From positions 143,388 through 207,387 of the forward strand of contig CACJJL010000001.1 of NCBI GenBank assembly GCA_902593735.1: a stretch of 64,000 nucleotides of DNA. The letters are read 5' to 3'. The notes beneath the pieces were generated by a model that was given only the letters and a program-made list of their open reading frames with translations, searched no databases and was not told the origin of the DNA. The stretch is from an uncultured SAR116 cluster alpha proteobacterium (GTDB lineage: Bacteria; Pseudomonadota; Alphaproteobacteria; Puniceispirillales; Marisalimonadaceae). Position 1 is the first letter of the stretch, and each line of letters opens with the position of its first letter. The position numbers and the translations under genes were made by a program. Below, piece after piece: positions 17,072-26,344 of this stretch.

Positions 17072-17926
17072 TCAGTTTAAGATTAATTTCTGAGCAATTA
17101 CACTACATTCTTTTAATTTATCACTATCAAGGTTCGTTTCATAACCTTTAGATAATAGTAATTTGTTAACTTTTTCGGTTGCTACATTTCCTTTTGCTCC
17201 TGGTGAATAGGGACAACCACCTAATCCCCCTACGGATGAATCAAACGTCTTTATACCATTTTCTAAGGAGACATTAATGTTATCAAGCGCATTTTGATAA
17301 GTATCATGAAAATGGCCGGCTAATTTATCTGCTGATAAATATTTTAAGCATTCTTTTACTACCTCTAGTGTTTGTTGCGGTGTTCCTTTGCCGGTAGTAT
17401 CACCAAGTGAAATTTCGTAGCACCCCATTTTAAACAAATCTTTTGCAATTTGACCTACTATTTTAGGACAGACAAAATTCTCATAAGGGCAGTGAGTTGC
17501 GCAACTAATGTAACCTCTTACAGGTATATTTAATTTCGAAGCTTTTTCAGTTATTGGAATAAATCTTTTAAGACTAGTTTTAATATCGCAGTTAGTGTTT
17601 TTTTTGCAAAATGTCTCAGATGCTGCCGTAAAAATTGCTACTTCATCAACATGAGCATTTAAGGCATCATTAAAACCTCTTTCATTGGGTGTTAATGCAG
17701 TGTATTTTGTTTTTTTATTTCTATAAATTCTACTAAAAACTTCTGCTGCATCAGCTAGTTGAGGAACCCATTTGTGACTCACAAAACTAGATGTCTCTAT
17801 CTTGTTAAAACCACATTGAGATAGTTGGTCAATAAAAAAAACTTTTTCATCAGTTGGAATAAATTTTTTTTCATTTTGAAGCCCGTCTCTTGGGCTCATT
17901 TCAAAAATATTTACTAAATTTCTCAA
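17072..17926 (-). CDS. liuE: Hydroxymethylglutaryl-CoA lyase
   Basis: TIM-barrel lyase that splits HMG-CoA into acetoacetate and acetyl-CoA, the last step of leucine breakdown. SPRDGLQNE near residue 11 provides the catalytic Arg and metal-binding Asp. The family signature GGLGGCPYSPGAKGN contains the active-site loop Cys. HFHDTYQNAL provides the metal-binding His pair. The 284-residue length is typical. It lies between the biotin subunit and the hydratase. Confidence 0.95.
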   Translation of the reverse strand: MRNLVNIFEMSPRDGLQNEKKFIPTDEKVFFIDQLSQCGFNKIETSSFVSHKWVPQLADAAEVFSRIYRNKKTKYTALTPNERGFNDALNAHVDEVAIFTAASETFCKKNTNCDIKTSLKRFIPITEKASKLNIPVRGYISCATHCPYENFVCPKIVGQIAKDLFKMGCYEISLGDTTGKGTPQQTLEVVKECLKYLSADKLAGHFHDTYQNALDNINVSLENGIKTFDSSVGGLGGCPYSPGAKGNVATEKVNKLLLSKGYETNLDSDKLKECSVIAQKLILN

Positions 17927-17937
17927 AAAAGCACCTA

Positions 17938-19941
17938 TTATTTTATTTTTTCTAAATTTAAGAGTTTGGAATTTTCAGTGACCTGTTCACCATTTTTACA
18001 AAAAATCTCTTTAATGATTCCGTCTCGTGGGGCAATTAAGGAATATTCCATTTTCATAGCTTCTAATTTCAATAATACTTCGCCCTTTTTAACCCTGTTT
18101 TTTATTTTTAAATTATTAATTTTTATTATTCCATGCATAGGAGCAAAAATACTATCTTCAAATTTACTATTTTCAACTGAATCTTGAGTTAAAGAATTCT
18201 TCAAAATAGCATCAAATGTATTTTCATCACTAAAAATGGTAAAAATTTTATTACCTGTTGATTTATCTCTAAAAACATAAAACTTTACTTCAAAGTTTTT
18301 GTTTTTTGTCTTTGCTTTTAAAGTTGAGTCTTGAAACGAAACAGAAGAGAAATAAAAATCTTGATTATTAAATGCAACTTCAAAATTTTCATTACTAGTT
18401 TTAGTAATACAAAAAGATATTACTTTCTGACCAATTTTTATATTTATTGGATAAGTAGCTGGTTTCCAATTATACCAATAATTTTGTTGTGAAGGTGTCA
18501 GGTTATTAAAAATTATTAATGATGCTAAAGCTTTAAGTTGGGGTTCAATATCTTTATCAATAAATTGTTCAATATTGTTTTCTACAAACTTTGTGTAAAT
18601 ATCTCCTTCTCTAAAGTGTTTATTTTTTAATAATTTTTTTAATAAGTTTAAATTAGTTGTTATACCTGCAACTTCTATATCAAATAAACAATTTCTGAGA
18701 TGATTTATTGCCTCCTTTCTGTTTTTGCCATGTGAAATTATTTTTGCAATCATTGGATCATAATAAGGGCTTATAAAATCTCCTTTTTTATTACCCGTAT
18801 CTATAATGCAATTGGGATGGTCAGAAATTTTTGGAAATTTAAAATGATGTAGACAACCACTTTGTGGAAGAAAGTTTTTATTTATGTCTTCAGCGTAAAG
18901 TCTAGCTTCTAAGGACCAACCATTTAAATATATTTCATTTTGTGACTTAGGAAGTGTTAGGCCATTAGCTATATGTAACTGCCATTCAATAAGATTAGTT
19001 GATGTGATTTTCTCTGTAACTGGATGCTCAACTTGAATTCTCGTATTCATTTCCATAAAGTAAATTTTATTTTTATTAAGGCCATTAGTAATGTCTGCAA
19101 TAAATTCTATTGTTCCCGCACCTTGATAGTCTAAAGACTTCAAAGCGTTTACAGCTAAGTCACCTAAAAATTTGCGAATTTCCTCATTAAGTTTTGGTGA
19201 AGGTGCTTCTTCAATAATTTTTTGTTGCCTTCTTTGTAATGTGCAATCTCTATCAAAAAAATGTACTACATTTCCGTGATGATCAGAAAAAATTTGCACT
19301 TCAATATGACGAGCTTTAGTTATATATTTTTCAATTAAAATATTTTTATCATTAAAGTTTGTTGAAGCTTCACTTGAGGCCTCTTCTAAAGAAGAAAAAA
19401 AATTCTCTTTATTTTCTACAACTCTCATGCCTCTTCCGCCCCCGCCAGATCTTGCTTTTATAAGAACTGGGTAACCAATTTCATTAGCTTTTTTTTTTAG
19501 GAAATACTTATCTTGATTGTTACCATGATACCCTGGGATTATTGGAATTCCAGCTTTTTCCATAATAAGCTTTGCTTTGTCTTTTTCTCCCATATTTTTA
19601 ATAATCGTACTTTTAGGACCTATAAAAATTATTTTGTTATGTTCAACATTTTTAACAAATTCTGCATTTTCAGATAACAACCCGTATCCTGGGTGAATAG
19701 CATTAGCTTTGTATTTTTTACATATATTAATAATTGCTGATCCATTCATGTATGTCTCCGAAACTATAGATCCAGAGATATTTACAGCTTCGTCAGCAAG
19801 TTTGATATGTAAACTATCAGCATCTTCATTTGAATATATAGCAACTGTTGGTATATCAAGATTTTTTGCACATTTAATTATTTTACATGCAATTTCACCA
19901 CGGTTAGCAATTAATAATTTTTTTATCTTTTTTTTAATCAT
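17938..19941 (-). CDS. liuD: Methylcrotonyl-CoA carboxylase, biotin-containing alpha subunit
   Basis: Biotin carboxylase plus biotin carrier. The N-terminal biotin carboxylase/ATP-grasp domain spans about residues 8-450 (KLLIANRGEIACKI, IKARSGGGGRGMRVV, MNTRIQVEHPVTE). The C-terminal carrier domain carries the biotin attachment EAMKM with Lys630. At 667 residues the length fits the 3-methylcrotonyl-CoA carboxylase alpha subunit. It is paired with the beta subunit 11 bases upstream and carboxylates 3-methylcrotonyl-CoA. A propionyl-CoA carboxylase alpha would look similar, but the neighbours decide. Confidence 0.93.
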   Translation of the reverse strand: MIKKKIKKLLIANRGEIACKIIKCAKNLDIPTVAIYSNEDADSLHIKLADEAVNISGSIVSETYMNGSAIINICKKYKANAIHPGYGLLSENAEFVKNVEHNKIIFIGPKSTIIKNMGEKDKAKLIMEKAGIPIIPGYHGNNQDKYFLKKKANEIGYPVLIKARSGGGGRGMRVVENKENFFSSLEEASSEASTNFNDKNILIEKYITKARHIEVQIFSDHHGNVVHFFDRDCTLQRRQQKIIEEAPSPKLNEEIRKFLGDLAVNALKSLDYQGAGTIEFIADITNGLNKNKIYFMEMNTRIQVEHPVTEKITSTNLIEWQLHIANGLTLPKSQNEIYLNGWSLEARLYAEDINKNFLPQSGCLHHFKFPKISDHPNCIIDTGNKKGDFISPYYDPMIAKIISHGKNRKEAINHLRNCLFDIEVAGITTNLNLLKKLLKNKHFREGDIYTKFVENNIEQFIDKDIEPQLKALASLIIFNNLTPSQQNYWYNWKPATYPINIKIGQKVISFCITKTSNENFEVAFNNQDFYFSSVSFQDSTLKAKTKNKNFEVKFYVFRDKSTGNKIFTIFSDENTFDAILKNSLTQDSVENSKFEDSIFAPMHGIIKINNLKIKNRVKKGEVLLKLEAMKMEYSLIAPRDGIIKEIFCKNGEQVTENSKLLNLEKIK

Positions 19942-19952
19942 AATTGTGTTAG

Positions 19953-21560
19953 TTACATCCTAAAAATACCAAATTTAGTGTCTTCAATTTCTTTGTTTAA
20001 TGAAATTTTAAGACTGGCAGATAATACATCTCTTGATTTTTTTGGATCTATTATTCCATCATCCCATAATCTAGCAGAAGCATATAGAGGATGAGATTGA
20101 TTTTGAAATTGTTCTAGAATAGGTTTTTTAAATGCACTTTCGATGCTTTTGTTCCATTTAGCTTTTTTGTTAAGAGTGTTTCTTTTTTTTAGAGAGGCTA
20201 AAACACTTGCTGCTTGTTCACCTCCCATTACCGAAATTCTCGAGCACGGCCAAGTCCATAGAAATCTTGGAGCGAAGGCCCTTCCACACATTCCGTAGTT
20301 ACCAGCGCCAAAACTACCACCAATTAACAATGTAATTTTTGGTACTTTTGTTGTTGCTACGGCGTTCACAAGTTTGGCGCCATTTTTTGCTATTCCACCA
20401 TGTTCAGCTTTTTCGCCTACCATAAAACCAGTTATATTTTGTAAAAAAATTAAAGGTATTTTTCTTTGACTGCAAAGTTCTATAAAGTGAGTACCTTTTA
20501 ATGAGCTATCTGAAAATAAAACCCCATTATTTGCAACAATCCCGCATAAATCACCTTTTAATTTTGCAAATCCAGTCACCAAAGTTGTACCAAAGTTTTT
20601 CTTAAATTCATCAAACTCAGATCCATCAACTAACCTCATGATAATTTCTCTGACGTCAAATGTTTCTTTTGGATCCGCTGGAACTATGCCAGTTAGTTCG
20701 TTTTGGTCATATAATGGTTCCTCAAAAGATGAAATATTGCTGGCAGTTTTATTGTTTACATTTAAATTTTTAATACACTGTCTAGCTATAGTTAGGGCAT
20801 GCTCGTCATTTTCAGCAAGATAGTCAGCAACTCCGGATATCTTTGTGTGGACTTCTCCTCCACCAAGACTTTCAGAATCTATAATTTCTCCAGTTGCAGC
20901 TTTTACTAAAGGTGGTCCAGCTAAAAAAATTGTACCTTGATTTTTAACAATTATAGTTTCATCTGACATCGCTGGTACATATGCACCTCCTGCAGTACAA
21001 CTTCCTAAAACAACAGCTATTTGAGGTATCTTTTTAGATGACATATTTGCTTGATTGAAAAAAATTCTTCCAAAATGTTCTTTGTCTGCGAAAACTTCAT
21101 CTTGATTTGGTAGATTTGCTCCACCAGAATCTACCAAATAAATACAGGGTAAATTGTTTTCAAGAGCAATTTCTTGTGCTCGTAAATGTTTTTTTACTGT
21201 TATTGGATAATATGTACCTCCTTTAACAGTTGAATCATTACAAATCACCATAACGTAACGGTTATGAACTTTTCCAATTCCTGTAATTATTCCAGCTGAA
21301 GGACACTCATTATTATACATGTTATAGCCAGCTGTTAATCCTACCTCTAAAAAAGCACTTCCAGGATCTAAAAGCTTAGATACTCTATGCCTTGGTAGCA
21401 TTTTGCCACGTTTTTGATGACGGTCATTCAATTTTTTTCCACCACCATTCATGGCAATCTCAACTGCTTTATGTGTAAGTTTATAATCAACAAAAAGTTG
21501 TTTTTGGTTTTTTAAAAACTTTATATCTTTAGAGTTAACTTTTGATTTTAATACCGTCAT
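19953..21560 (-). CDS. liuB: Methylcrotonyl-CoA carboxylase, carboxyltransferase beta subunit
   Basis: Carboxyltransferase of the crotonase-like double domain, 535 residues. [20 protein letters not shown] and [19 protein letters not shown] (given here without the first residue) are characteristic of the methylcrotonyl-CoA-specific subunits. The N-terminal [20 protein letters not shown] block is also typical. Its start overlaps the stop of isovaleryl-CoA dehydrogenase by one base. Confidence 0.95.
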   Translation of the reverse strand: MTVLKSKVNSKDIKFLKNQKQLFVDYKLTHKAVEIAMNGGGKKLNDRHQKRGKMLPRHRVSKLLDPGSAFLEVGLTAGYNMYNNECPSAGIITGIGKVHNRYVMVICNDSTVKGGTYYPITVKKHLRAQEIALENNLPCIYLVDSGGANLPNQDEVFADKEHFGRIFFNQANMSSKKIPQIAVVLGSCTAGGAYVPAMSDETIIVKNQGTIFLAGPPLVKAATGEIIDSESLGGGEVHTKISGVADYLAENDEHALTIARQCIKNLNVNNKTASNISSFEEPLYDQNELTGIVPADPKETFDVREIIMRLVDGSEFDEFKKNFGTTLVTGFAKLKGDLCGIVANNGVLFSDSSLKGTHFIELCSQRKIPLIFLQNITGFMVGEKAEHGGIAKNGAKLVNAVATTKVPKITLLIGGSFGAGNYGMCGRAFAPRFLWTWPCSRISVMGGEQAASVLASLKKRNTLNKKAKWNKSIESAFKKPILEQFQNQSHPLYASARLWDDGIIDPKKSRDVLSASLKISLNKEIEDTKFGIFRM

Positions 21561-22726
21561 TATGATGTTTCCAAGAACAGCTCTCTACCAATCAACATTC
21601 TTCTTATTTCAGAAGTTCCCGCTCCAATTTCATATAACTTTGCATCTCTAAGAAGTCTGGCTACAGGAAAATCATTAGTGTATCCATTACCACCTAATGC
21701 TTGTATTGCTTCTAAAGTTAATTGAGTTGCTTTTTCTGCGGCATATAAAATACAACCAGCAGCATCTTTCCTAGTAGTTTCCCCTCTGTCACAAGCTTTC
21801 GCTACTTCGTATACATATGACCTACATGCATTCATGGTTGTATACATATCGGCTATTTTACCTTGCATGATTTGAAATTCACCAATTGATTTTCCAAATT
21901 GTTTTCTTTCATGAATATAAGGGACTACGGTATCCATTGCAGCTGCCATTATACCCAAAGGACCTGCAGCAAGAACAACCCGCTCATAGTCCAGTCCACT
22001 CATTAAAATAGAAGCGCCTTTTCCCTCTTCACCTAAAATATTTTCTTCTGGCACAGGACAATTTTCAAAAATAAGCTCTGCGGTATTTGATCCCCTCATC
22101 CCTAACTTATCTATTTTTTTTCCAGTAGAAAATCCTGTCATTGTTTTTTCAATTATAAATGCTGTGATGCCCTTTGATCCTCGCTTAGGGTCTGTTTTAG
22201 CGTATACGATTAAGGTATCAGCATCGGGACCATTAGTAATCCACATTTTTGAGCCGTTCAATAAATAAGTATTATTTCCTTGTTTTTCAGCATGGAGCGT
22301 CATAGAAACAACGTCTGACCCAGACCCTGTTTCACTCATTGCAAGAGCGCCAACTTTTTCACCTTTACATAAGCTTGGCAAATATTTTTCTTTTTGTTCT
22401 TCACTACCATTTCTATTTATTTGGTTAACACATAAATTAGAAAAGGCTCCATAAGACAGGCCAACAGAAGCACTTGCTCTACTTATTTCTTCCATAGCTA
22501 TACAGTGAGCCAAGTAACTCATTTCACTACCACCATATTTTGAATCAGCGGTGATGCCTAAAAGTCCTAATTCACCAAGTTTTGTCCATAGTTGATTTGG
22601 AAAGGAGTTTTCTTTATCTATTTCATCAGCAATAGGAGCTATTTCTTTTTGTGCAAATTTATAAACTGTTTCTCTTAAAGCTTCATTATCTTGGCCGATT
22701 GAAAAATTCATTGAATGAAAAAACAT
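21560..22726 (-). CDS. liuA: Isovaleryl-CoA dehydrogenase
   Basis: Acyl-CoA dehydrogenase acting on isovaleryl-CoA, the first committed step of leucine catabolism after transamination and oxidation. [14 protein letters not shown] is the flavin-site motif and [17 protein letters not shown] contains the region with the isovaleryl-type catalytic Glu. The C-terminus [17 protein letters not shown] is typical. The 388-residue length is normal. AAGGA lies before the ATG at 22726; a second ATG five codons in is also possible. It heads an eight-gene minus-strand operon. Confidence 0.94.
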   Translation of the reverse strand: MFFHSMNFSIGQDNEALRETVYKFAQKEIAPIADEIDKENSFPNQLWTKLGELGLLGITADSKYGGSEMSYLAHCIAMEEISRASASVGLSYGAFSNLCVNQINRNGSEEQKEKYLPSLCKGEKVGALAMSETGSGSDVVSMTLHAEKQGNNTYLLNGSKMWITNGPDADTLIVYAKTDPKRGSKGITAFIIEKTMTGFSTGKKIDKLGMRGSNTAELIFENCPVPEENILGEEGKGASILMSGLDYERVVLAAGPLGIMAAAMDTVVPYIHERKQFGKSIGEFQIMQGKIADMYTTMNACRSYVYEVAKACDRGETTRKDAAGCILYAAEKATQLTLEAIQALGGNGYTNDFPVARLLRDAKLYEIGAGTSEIRRMLIGRELFLETS

Positions 22727-22749
22727 TTAATATTAGATCCTTATATATA

Positions 22750-23202
22750 CTAATCTTGATTTAAAGCTCTTTGTTTTGCTAAAGCACTTTCTTCCCCAGA
22801 AATATAAAGTAATCCATTCATTCTCCTCATTAAATTAGCTTCAAAGTCGTCAACTATGCCATCTGAAAGAATTACTCCCCACATCATTTCAATAACATCA
22901 ATTCTTTCTTCATGGTTCATTTCATTTAGAATAATTTTTATTTGAGAGAAAATTTCGACCCTCTCATCACTTTTTGCTAGAGCTTCAACTAAATTCTTTT
23001 CAGCTTGATCTGAAGTGAAATTAAATTTATTAACTAATAGTTTTTTTATATATTCAAGCTCAACTTTGCCAGTATCTCCGTCAATTTGACATGCTTCTAA
23101 TAGCAATATTATGACTGCTTGTATGTCTTCTCCTTCGTGTTCGTCTTCATTCTTATCTTTAGAAGTAATATTTTGAAAAGCAGTTTTGAGATTTGAAAAC
23201 AT
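22750..23202 (-). CDS. TerB-like protein
   Basis: A 150-residue acidic helical protein. The core matches the TerB/tellurite-resistance fold: ACQIDGDTGKVELEYIKKLL, then ERVEIFSQI, then a second half with VILSDGIVDDFEANLMRRM. TerB proteins have a two-fold helical repeat with acidic metal-binding residues (DGD and DGxxDxxE here). The function of these stand-alone alphaproteobacterial copies is unclear. It is 23 bases upstream of the leucine operon on the same strand. Confidence 0.82.
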   Translation of the reverse strand: MFSNLKTAFQNITSKDKNEDEHEGEDIQAVIILLLEACQIDGDTGKVELEYIKKLLVNKFNFTSDQAEKNLVEALAKSDERVEIFSQIKIILNEMNHEERIDVIEMMWGVILSDGIVDDFEANLMRRMNGLLYISGEESALAKQRALNQD

Positions 23203-23376
23203 TTTTGACCTATTAAATTAAAATAACGAATTTTTTGTTTATTAATGTCTAAGATGAATAAAATATAAATTTTTTCAAGTTTAAAATAGACATTATATAC
23301 TCCTTTTCTATTTTTGGTTTTTGTGTAAATGTTTATTATTAAAAATTGTTAATAGTATGAAATTCTATAAGGGGGC

Positions 23377-23391
23377 AATCCTAAAAGGATT
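23377..23391 (+). promoter_or_regulatory. Small hairpin in front of gdhA
   Basis: AATCCT and AGGATT pair around a three-base loop immediately before the gdhA ribosome binding region (AGAAG) and ATG. It is preceded by a GGGGG run. A translational control element is possible, but the stem is only 6 bases. Confidence 0.25.
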
Positions 23392-23400
23392 AAAAGAAGC

Positions 23401-24822
23401 ATGGGTAGTGACGCATTTCTAAATTCTATTGAAATCAATTTTAAAAAAGCGGCTCAATATATTCAAAAAATTGACGGAAGTGAAACACTCTCGGAAGATT
23501 TGTCAAATCAAATTATGATGGCAAATGCTACATATGTAGTTAGATTTGGAGTTAGATTAAGAGGCTCAGTATTTACATTTGTTGGTTATCGTTCGGTTCA
23601 CTCTGATCATTTTGAGCCAGTTAAAGGTGGTATAAGATATGATTTAGCTGTAAACCAGGAAGAAGTTGAAGCTTTAGCTGCCTTAATGACGTATAAATGT
23701 GCTTTAGTAGAGGTTCCCTTTGGTGGATCAAAAGGTGGACTTTTGATTGATATAAAAGAGTGGAAACCAGAAGAATTAGAGAGAATTACAAGACGTTTTA
23801 CTCAAGAATTAGCTAAAAGAGATTTAATACATCCATCTCAGAATGTTCCAGCCCCAGATGTAGGAACCGGAGAACGTGAAATGGCATGGATGGCTGATGA
23901 ATACCGTCGACTTAATCCAACTGACTTAAATGCTTGGGCTTGTGTTACTGGTAAACCAGTTAATAAAGGTGGAATTTCTGGAAGGACCGAAGCAACTGGA
24001 AGAGGTGTCAAACTAGCCCTTAAAGCATTTTTCCAAAATGAAAAAGATGTAAAAAAAACTGGTCTTACCCCAGGATTGAAAGGAAAAAGGATAATAGTCC
24101 AAGGTCTTGGAAATGTTGGCTATTACGCTGCTTATTTTTTATCCATCGAAGATGGTGCTATAATTACGCATGTTATAGAACGTGATGGTTCAGTTGTAGA
24201 CAAGAATGGTATCGATATATCATCATTAAAAAATCACATAATTGAAAAAGGTAGTGTAAAAGGTTTTAGGGGTTTTGTTCAGTCTGGGCCAGAAATTTTG
24301 GAAGAAGAAGCCGATATTTTAATTCCTGCAGCAATGGAACTAGTTATAGATGAAAAAAACGCAGATAGAATTAAAGCTAAACTCATTGTTGAAGCAGCAA
24401 ATGGTCCAGTTTCAGCAAGTGCTGACGAAATACTAAACAGAAAAGGTATTGTAATTATACCAGATCTATATGCAAATGCTGGTGGAGTAACGGTTAGTTA
24501 TTTTGAATGGATTAAGAATTTAAGCAGAATTAGATTAGGAAGATTACAAAAAAGAGCTCAAGAAAATCAGGTTTCTAGTTTAATAGAAGGTATCGAAAAC
24601 ATGACAGGAAAAATTTTTCCTGCTGATTTTAAGTTAAAGTCTATTGAAGGATCGTCAGAAATAGACTTGGTTCGTTCTGGTTTAGAAGATACTATGCTGG
24701 AAACATATAAAGTTATTAGTGACGTTTGGAACAAACATAGTGAGATTCCTGATTTAAGGACAGCTGCTATGATTGTGGCAGTCAAAAGAATAGCTCAAAG
24801 TTATAATTCTCTTGGAATTTAA
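23401..24822 (+). CDS. gdhA: Glutamate dehydrogenase
   Basis: Glu/Leu/Phe/Val dehydrogenase family, 473 residues. The substrate region PVKGGIRYDLAVNQEEVEAL is followed by the catalytic lysine in EVPFGGSKGGL. The nucleotide-binding loop is VQGLGNVGYYAAYF. It interconverts glutamate with 2-oxoglutarate and ammonium. Cofactor preference is not decided. It faces the ammonium transporter tail-to-tail across a shared terminator, and a GlnE-like gene follows, making a nitrogen block. Confidence 0.93.
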   Translation: MGSDAFLNSIEINFKKAAQYIQKIDGSETLSEDLSNQIMMANATYVVRFGVRLRGSVFTFVGYRSVHSDHFEPVKGGIRYDLAVNQEEVEALAALMTYKCALVEVPFGGSKGGLLIDIKEWKPEELERITRRFTQELAKRDLIHPSQNVPAPDVGTGEREMAWMADEYRRLNPTDLNAWACVTGKPVNKGGISGRTEATGRGVKLALKAFFQNEKDVKKTGLTPGLKGKRIIVQGLGNVGYYAAYFLSIEDGAIITHVIERDGSVVDKNGIDISSLKNHIIEKGSVKGFRGFVQSGPEILEEEADILIPAAMELVIDEKNADRIKAKLIVEAANGPVSASADEILNRKGIVIIPDLYANAGGVTVSYFEWIKNLSRIRLGRLQKRAQENQVSSLIEGIENMTGKIFPADFKLKSIEGSSEIDLVRSGLEDTMLETYKVISDVWNKHSEIPDLRTAAMIVAVKRIAQSYNSLGI

Positions 24823-24824
24823 AA

Positions 24825-24847
24825 AAAGGGAGCATAAAGCTCCCTTT
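24825..24847. terminator. Bidirectional terminator between gdhA and amt
   Basis: A 9-base stem AAAGGGAGC/GCTCCCTTT with a 5-base loop sits between the convergent stops. It is flanked on the left by seven As, giving a U-run for the minus-strand amt transcript, and is T-containing on the right for gdhA. Confidence 0.85.
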
Positions 24848-24869
24848 GATAATTTAATTTTGATTAAGT

Positions 24870-26165
24870 TTACTTTTTAAAATCTGGATAAGCTTCCATT
24901 CCAATCTCGGCTAAGTCAACACCTTCAAGTTCTTCTTCGGCAGTAACTCTAATACCTATTGTAAACTTAATTATATACCAGACGATTGCTGATGCTATAA
25001 TTGTAAATGCACCGATGGCAAATATTCCATAGAGTTGAGCACCTATCGTAGCATCTGAATTTGAGAAAATAACTGCTATTGTACCCCAAATTCCAGCAAA
25101 TAAATGTACAGGTATAGCACCTACGACATCATCAATTTTAAATTTGTCAAGCATTGGTATAGTAAGTACAACAATTAATCCACCAACAGCACCTATAAAA
25201 ATAGCTAGCATTGGAGATGGAGCTAATGGTTCAGCTGTAATAGCAACTAGCCCACCTAGTGCACCATTTAGTGCCATTGTTAAGTCTGTTTTCTTGTAAA
25301 ATAACATTGTTAAAATAAGTGCTATTACAACCCCACCAGCTGCGGCAAGATTTGTATTAATATAAATATTTGATATAGCTGTTACGTCAGCTCCAGATCC
25401 CATAGCTAGTTGAGAGCCACCATTAAAACCGAACCAGCCAAACCAAAGTATAAATGTACCTAATGTGGCCAAAGGTAAATTTGAGCCTGGCATTGGATTT
25501 ACACTTCCATCGTCAGAATATTTACCTTTTCTCGCACCTAATATTATTGCACCGGTTAATGCTGCCCAACCACCTACACCATGAACTATAGACGATCCAG
25601 CAAAGTCTAAAAACCCGGCTTGGTTTAAGTACCCACCACCCCATGACCATGATCCTTGTATAGGATATATAAATCCACAAAGTAATACAACAAATACAAA
25701 AAAAGCTTTTAATTTCACTCTTTCTGCTACCGCGCCACTAACAATTGAAGCAGCCGTTGCACAAAAAACCATTTGAAACCACCAATCTGAACCAGATGAA
25801 TAAGTTGCATCTTTTTCGCCACCGAAAGTTGTACCATCAGATGGGCCCCAAATCGAAAAAGAACCTATATAACCTGAAACATCCATATACATAAGATTAT
25901 ATCCAACAATTGCAAACATAATACCGGCAATGGAATATAAACCAATATTTTTTGCACATTGAACAACTGCATTTTTTGCTCTCACTAAGCCTGTTTCCAA
26001 CATACAAAAACCCGCAGCCATCAACATAACCAGAAATCCATGAACCAAGAAAGAAAAGGAATTCAATATATATGCTGTTTCAGCATCAGTTGCAGCAAAA
26101 GCTGAACCTGTAATACTCATTATGATTGCAGGTATTAGTAGTAATAACCTGATTAAATTAGACAT
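24870..26165 (-). CDS. amt: Ammonium transporter
   Basis: Amt/Rh family channel, 431 residues with about eleven membrane segments after a cleavable-looking N-terminus (ending GSAFA). The twin-histidine pore residues are visible in SIVHGVGGWAALTG and PVHLFAGIWGTIAV. The motif FCMLETGLVRAKN near residue 60 is typical. No glnB/glnK gene adjoins it, which is unusual since glnK-amt is a common pair. A CGGAG ribosome binding site precedes the ATG. Confidence 0.94.
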   Translation of the reverse strand: MSNLIRLLLLIPAIIMSITGSAFAATDAETAYILNSFSFLVHGFLVMLMAAGFCMLETGLVRAKNAVVQCAKNIGLYSIAGIMFAIVGYNLMYMDVSGYIGSFSIWGPSDGTTFGGEKDATYSSGSDWWFQMVFCATAASIVSGAVAERVKLKAFFVFVVLLCGFIYPIQGSWSWGGGYLNQAGFLDFAGSSIVHGVGGWAALTGAIILGARKGKYSDDGSVNPMPGSNLPLATLGTFILWFGWFGFNGGSQLAMGSGADVTAISNIYINTNLAAAGGVVIALILTMLFYKKTDLTMALNGALGGLVAITAEPLAPSPMLAIFIGAVGGLIVVLTIPMLDKFKIDDVVGAIPVHLFAGIWGTIAVIFSNSDATIGAQLYGIFAIGAFTIIASAIVWYIIKFTIGIRVTAEEELEGVDLAEIGMEAYPDFKK

Positions 26166-26344
26166 AATAAATCTCCGTTTAAATTAGTATTTATCGAAGA
26201 TCTAATGAAATTTAGTTGATTAAAAGTGAGTAAGCGGAGGTGTAGTTCAGTAAATTAAAATTGATTAATAATTAAACACAAAATGGTGATAAAATTATAC
26301 CTGATGAAAATTTATGCATTTAATTACTCGTCAAATTTTGAAAT

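Noticed and set aside
26166..26344. glnA-type glutamine riboswitch upstream of amt
   Set aside because: I looked for the conserved core on the minus strand and did not find it.
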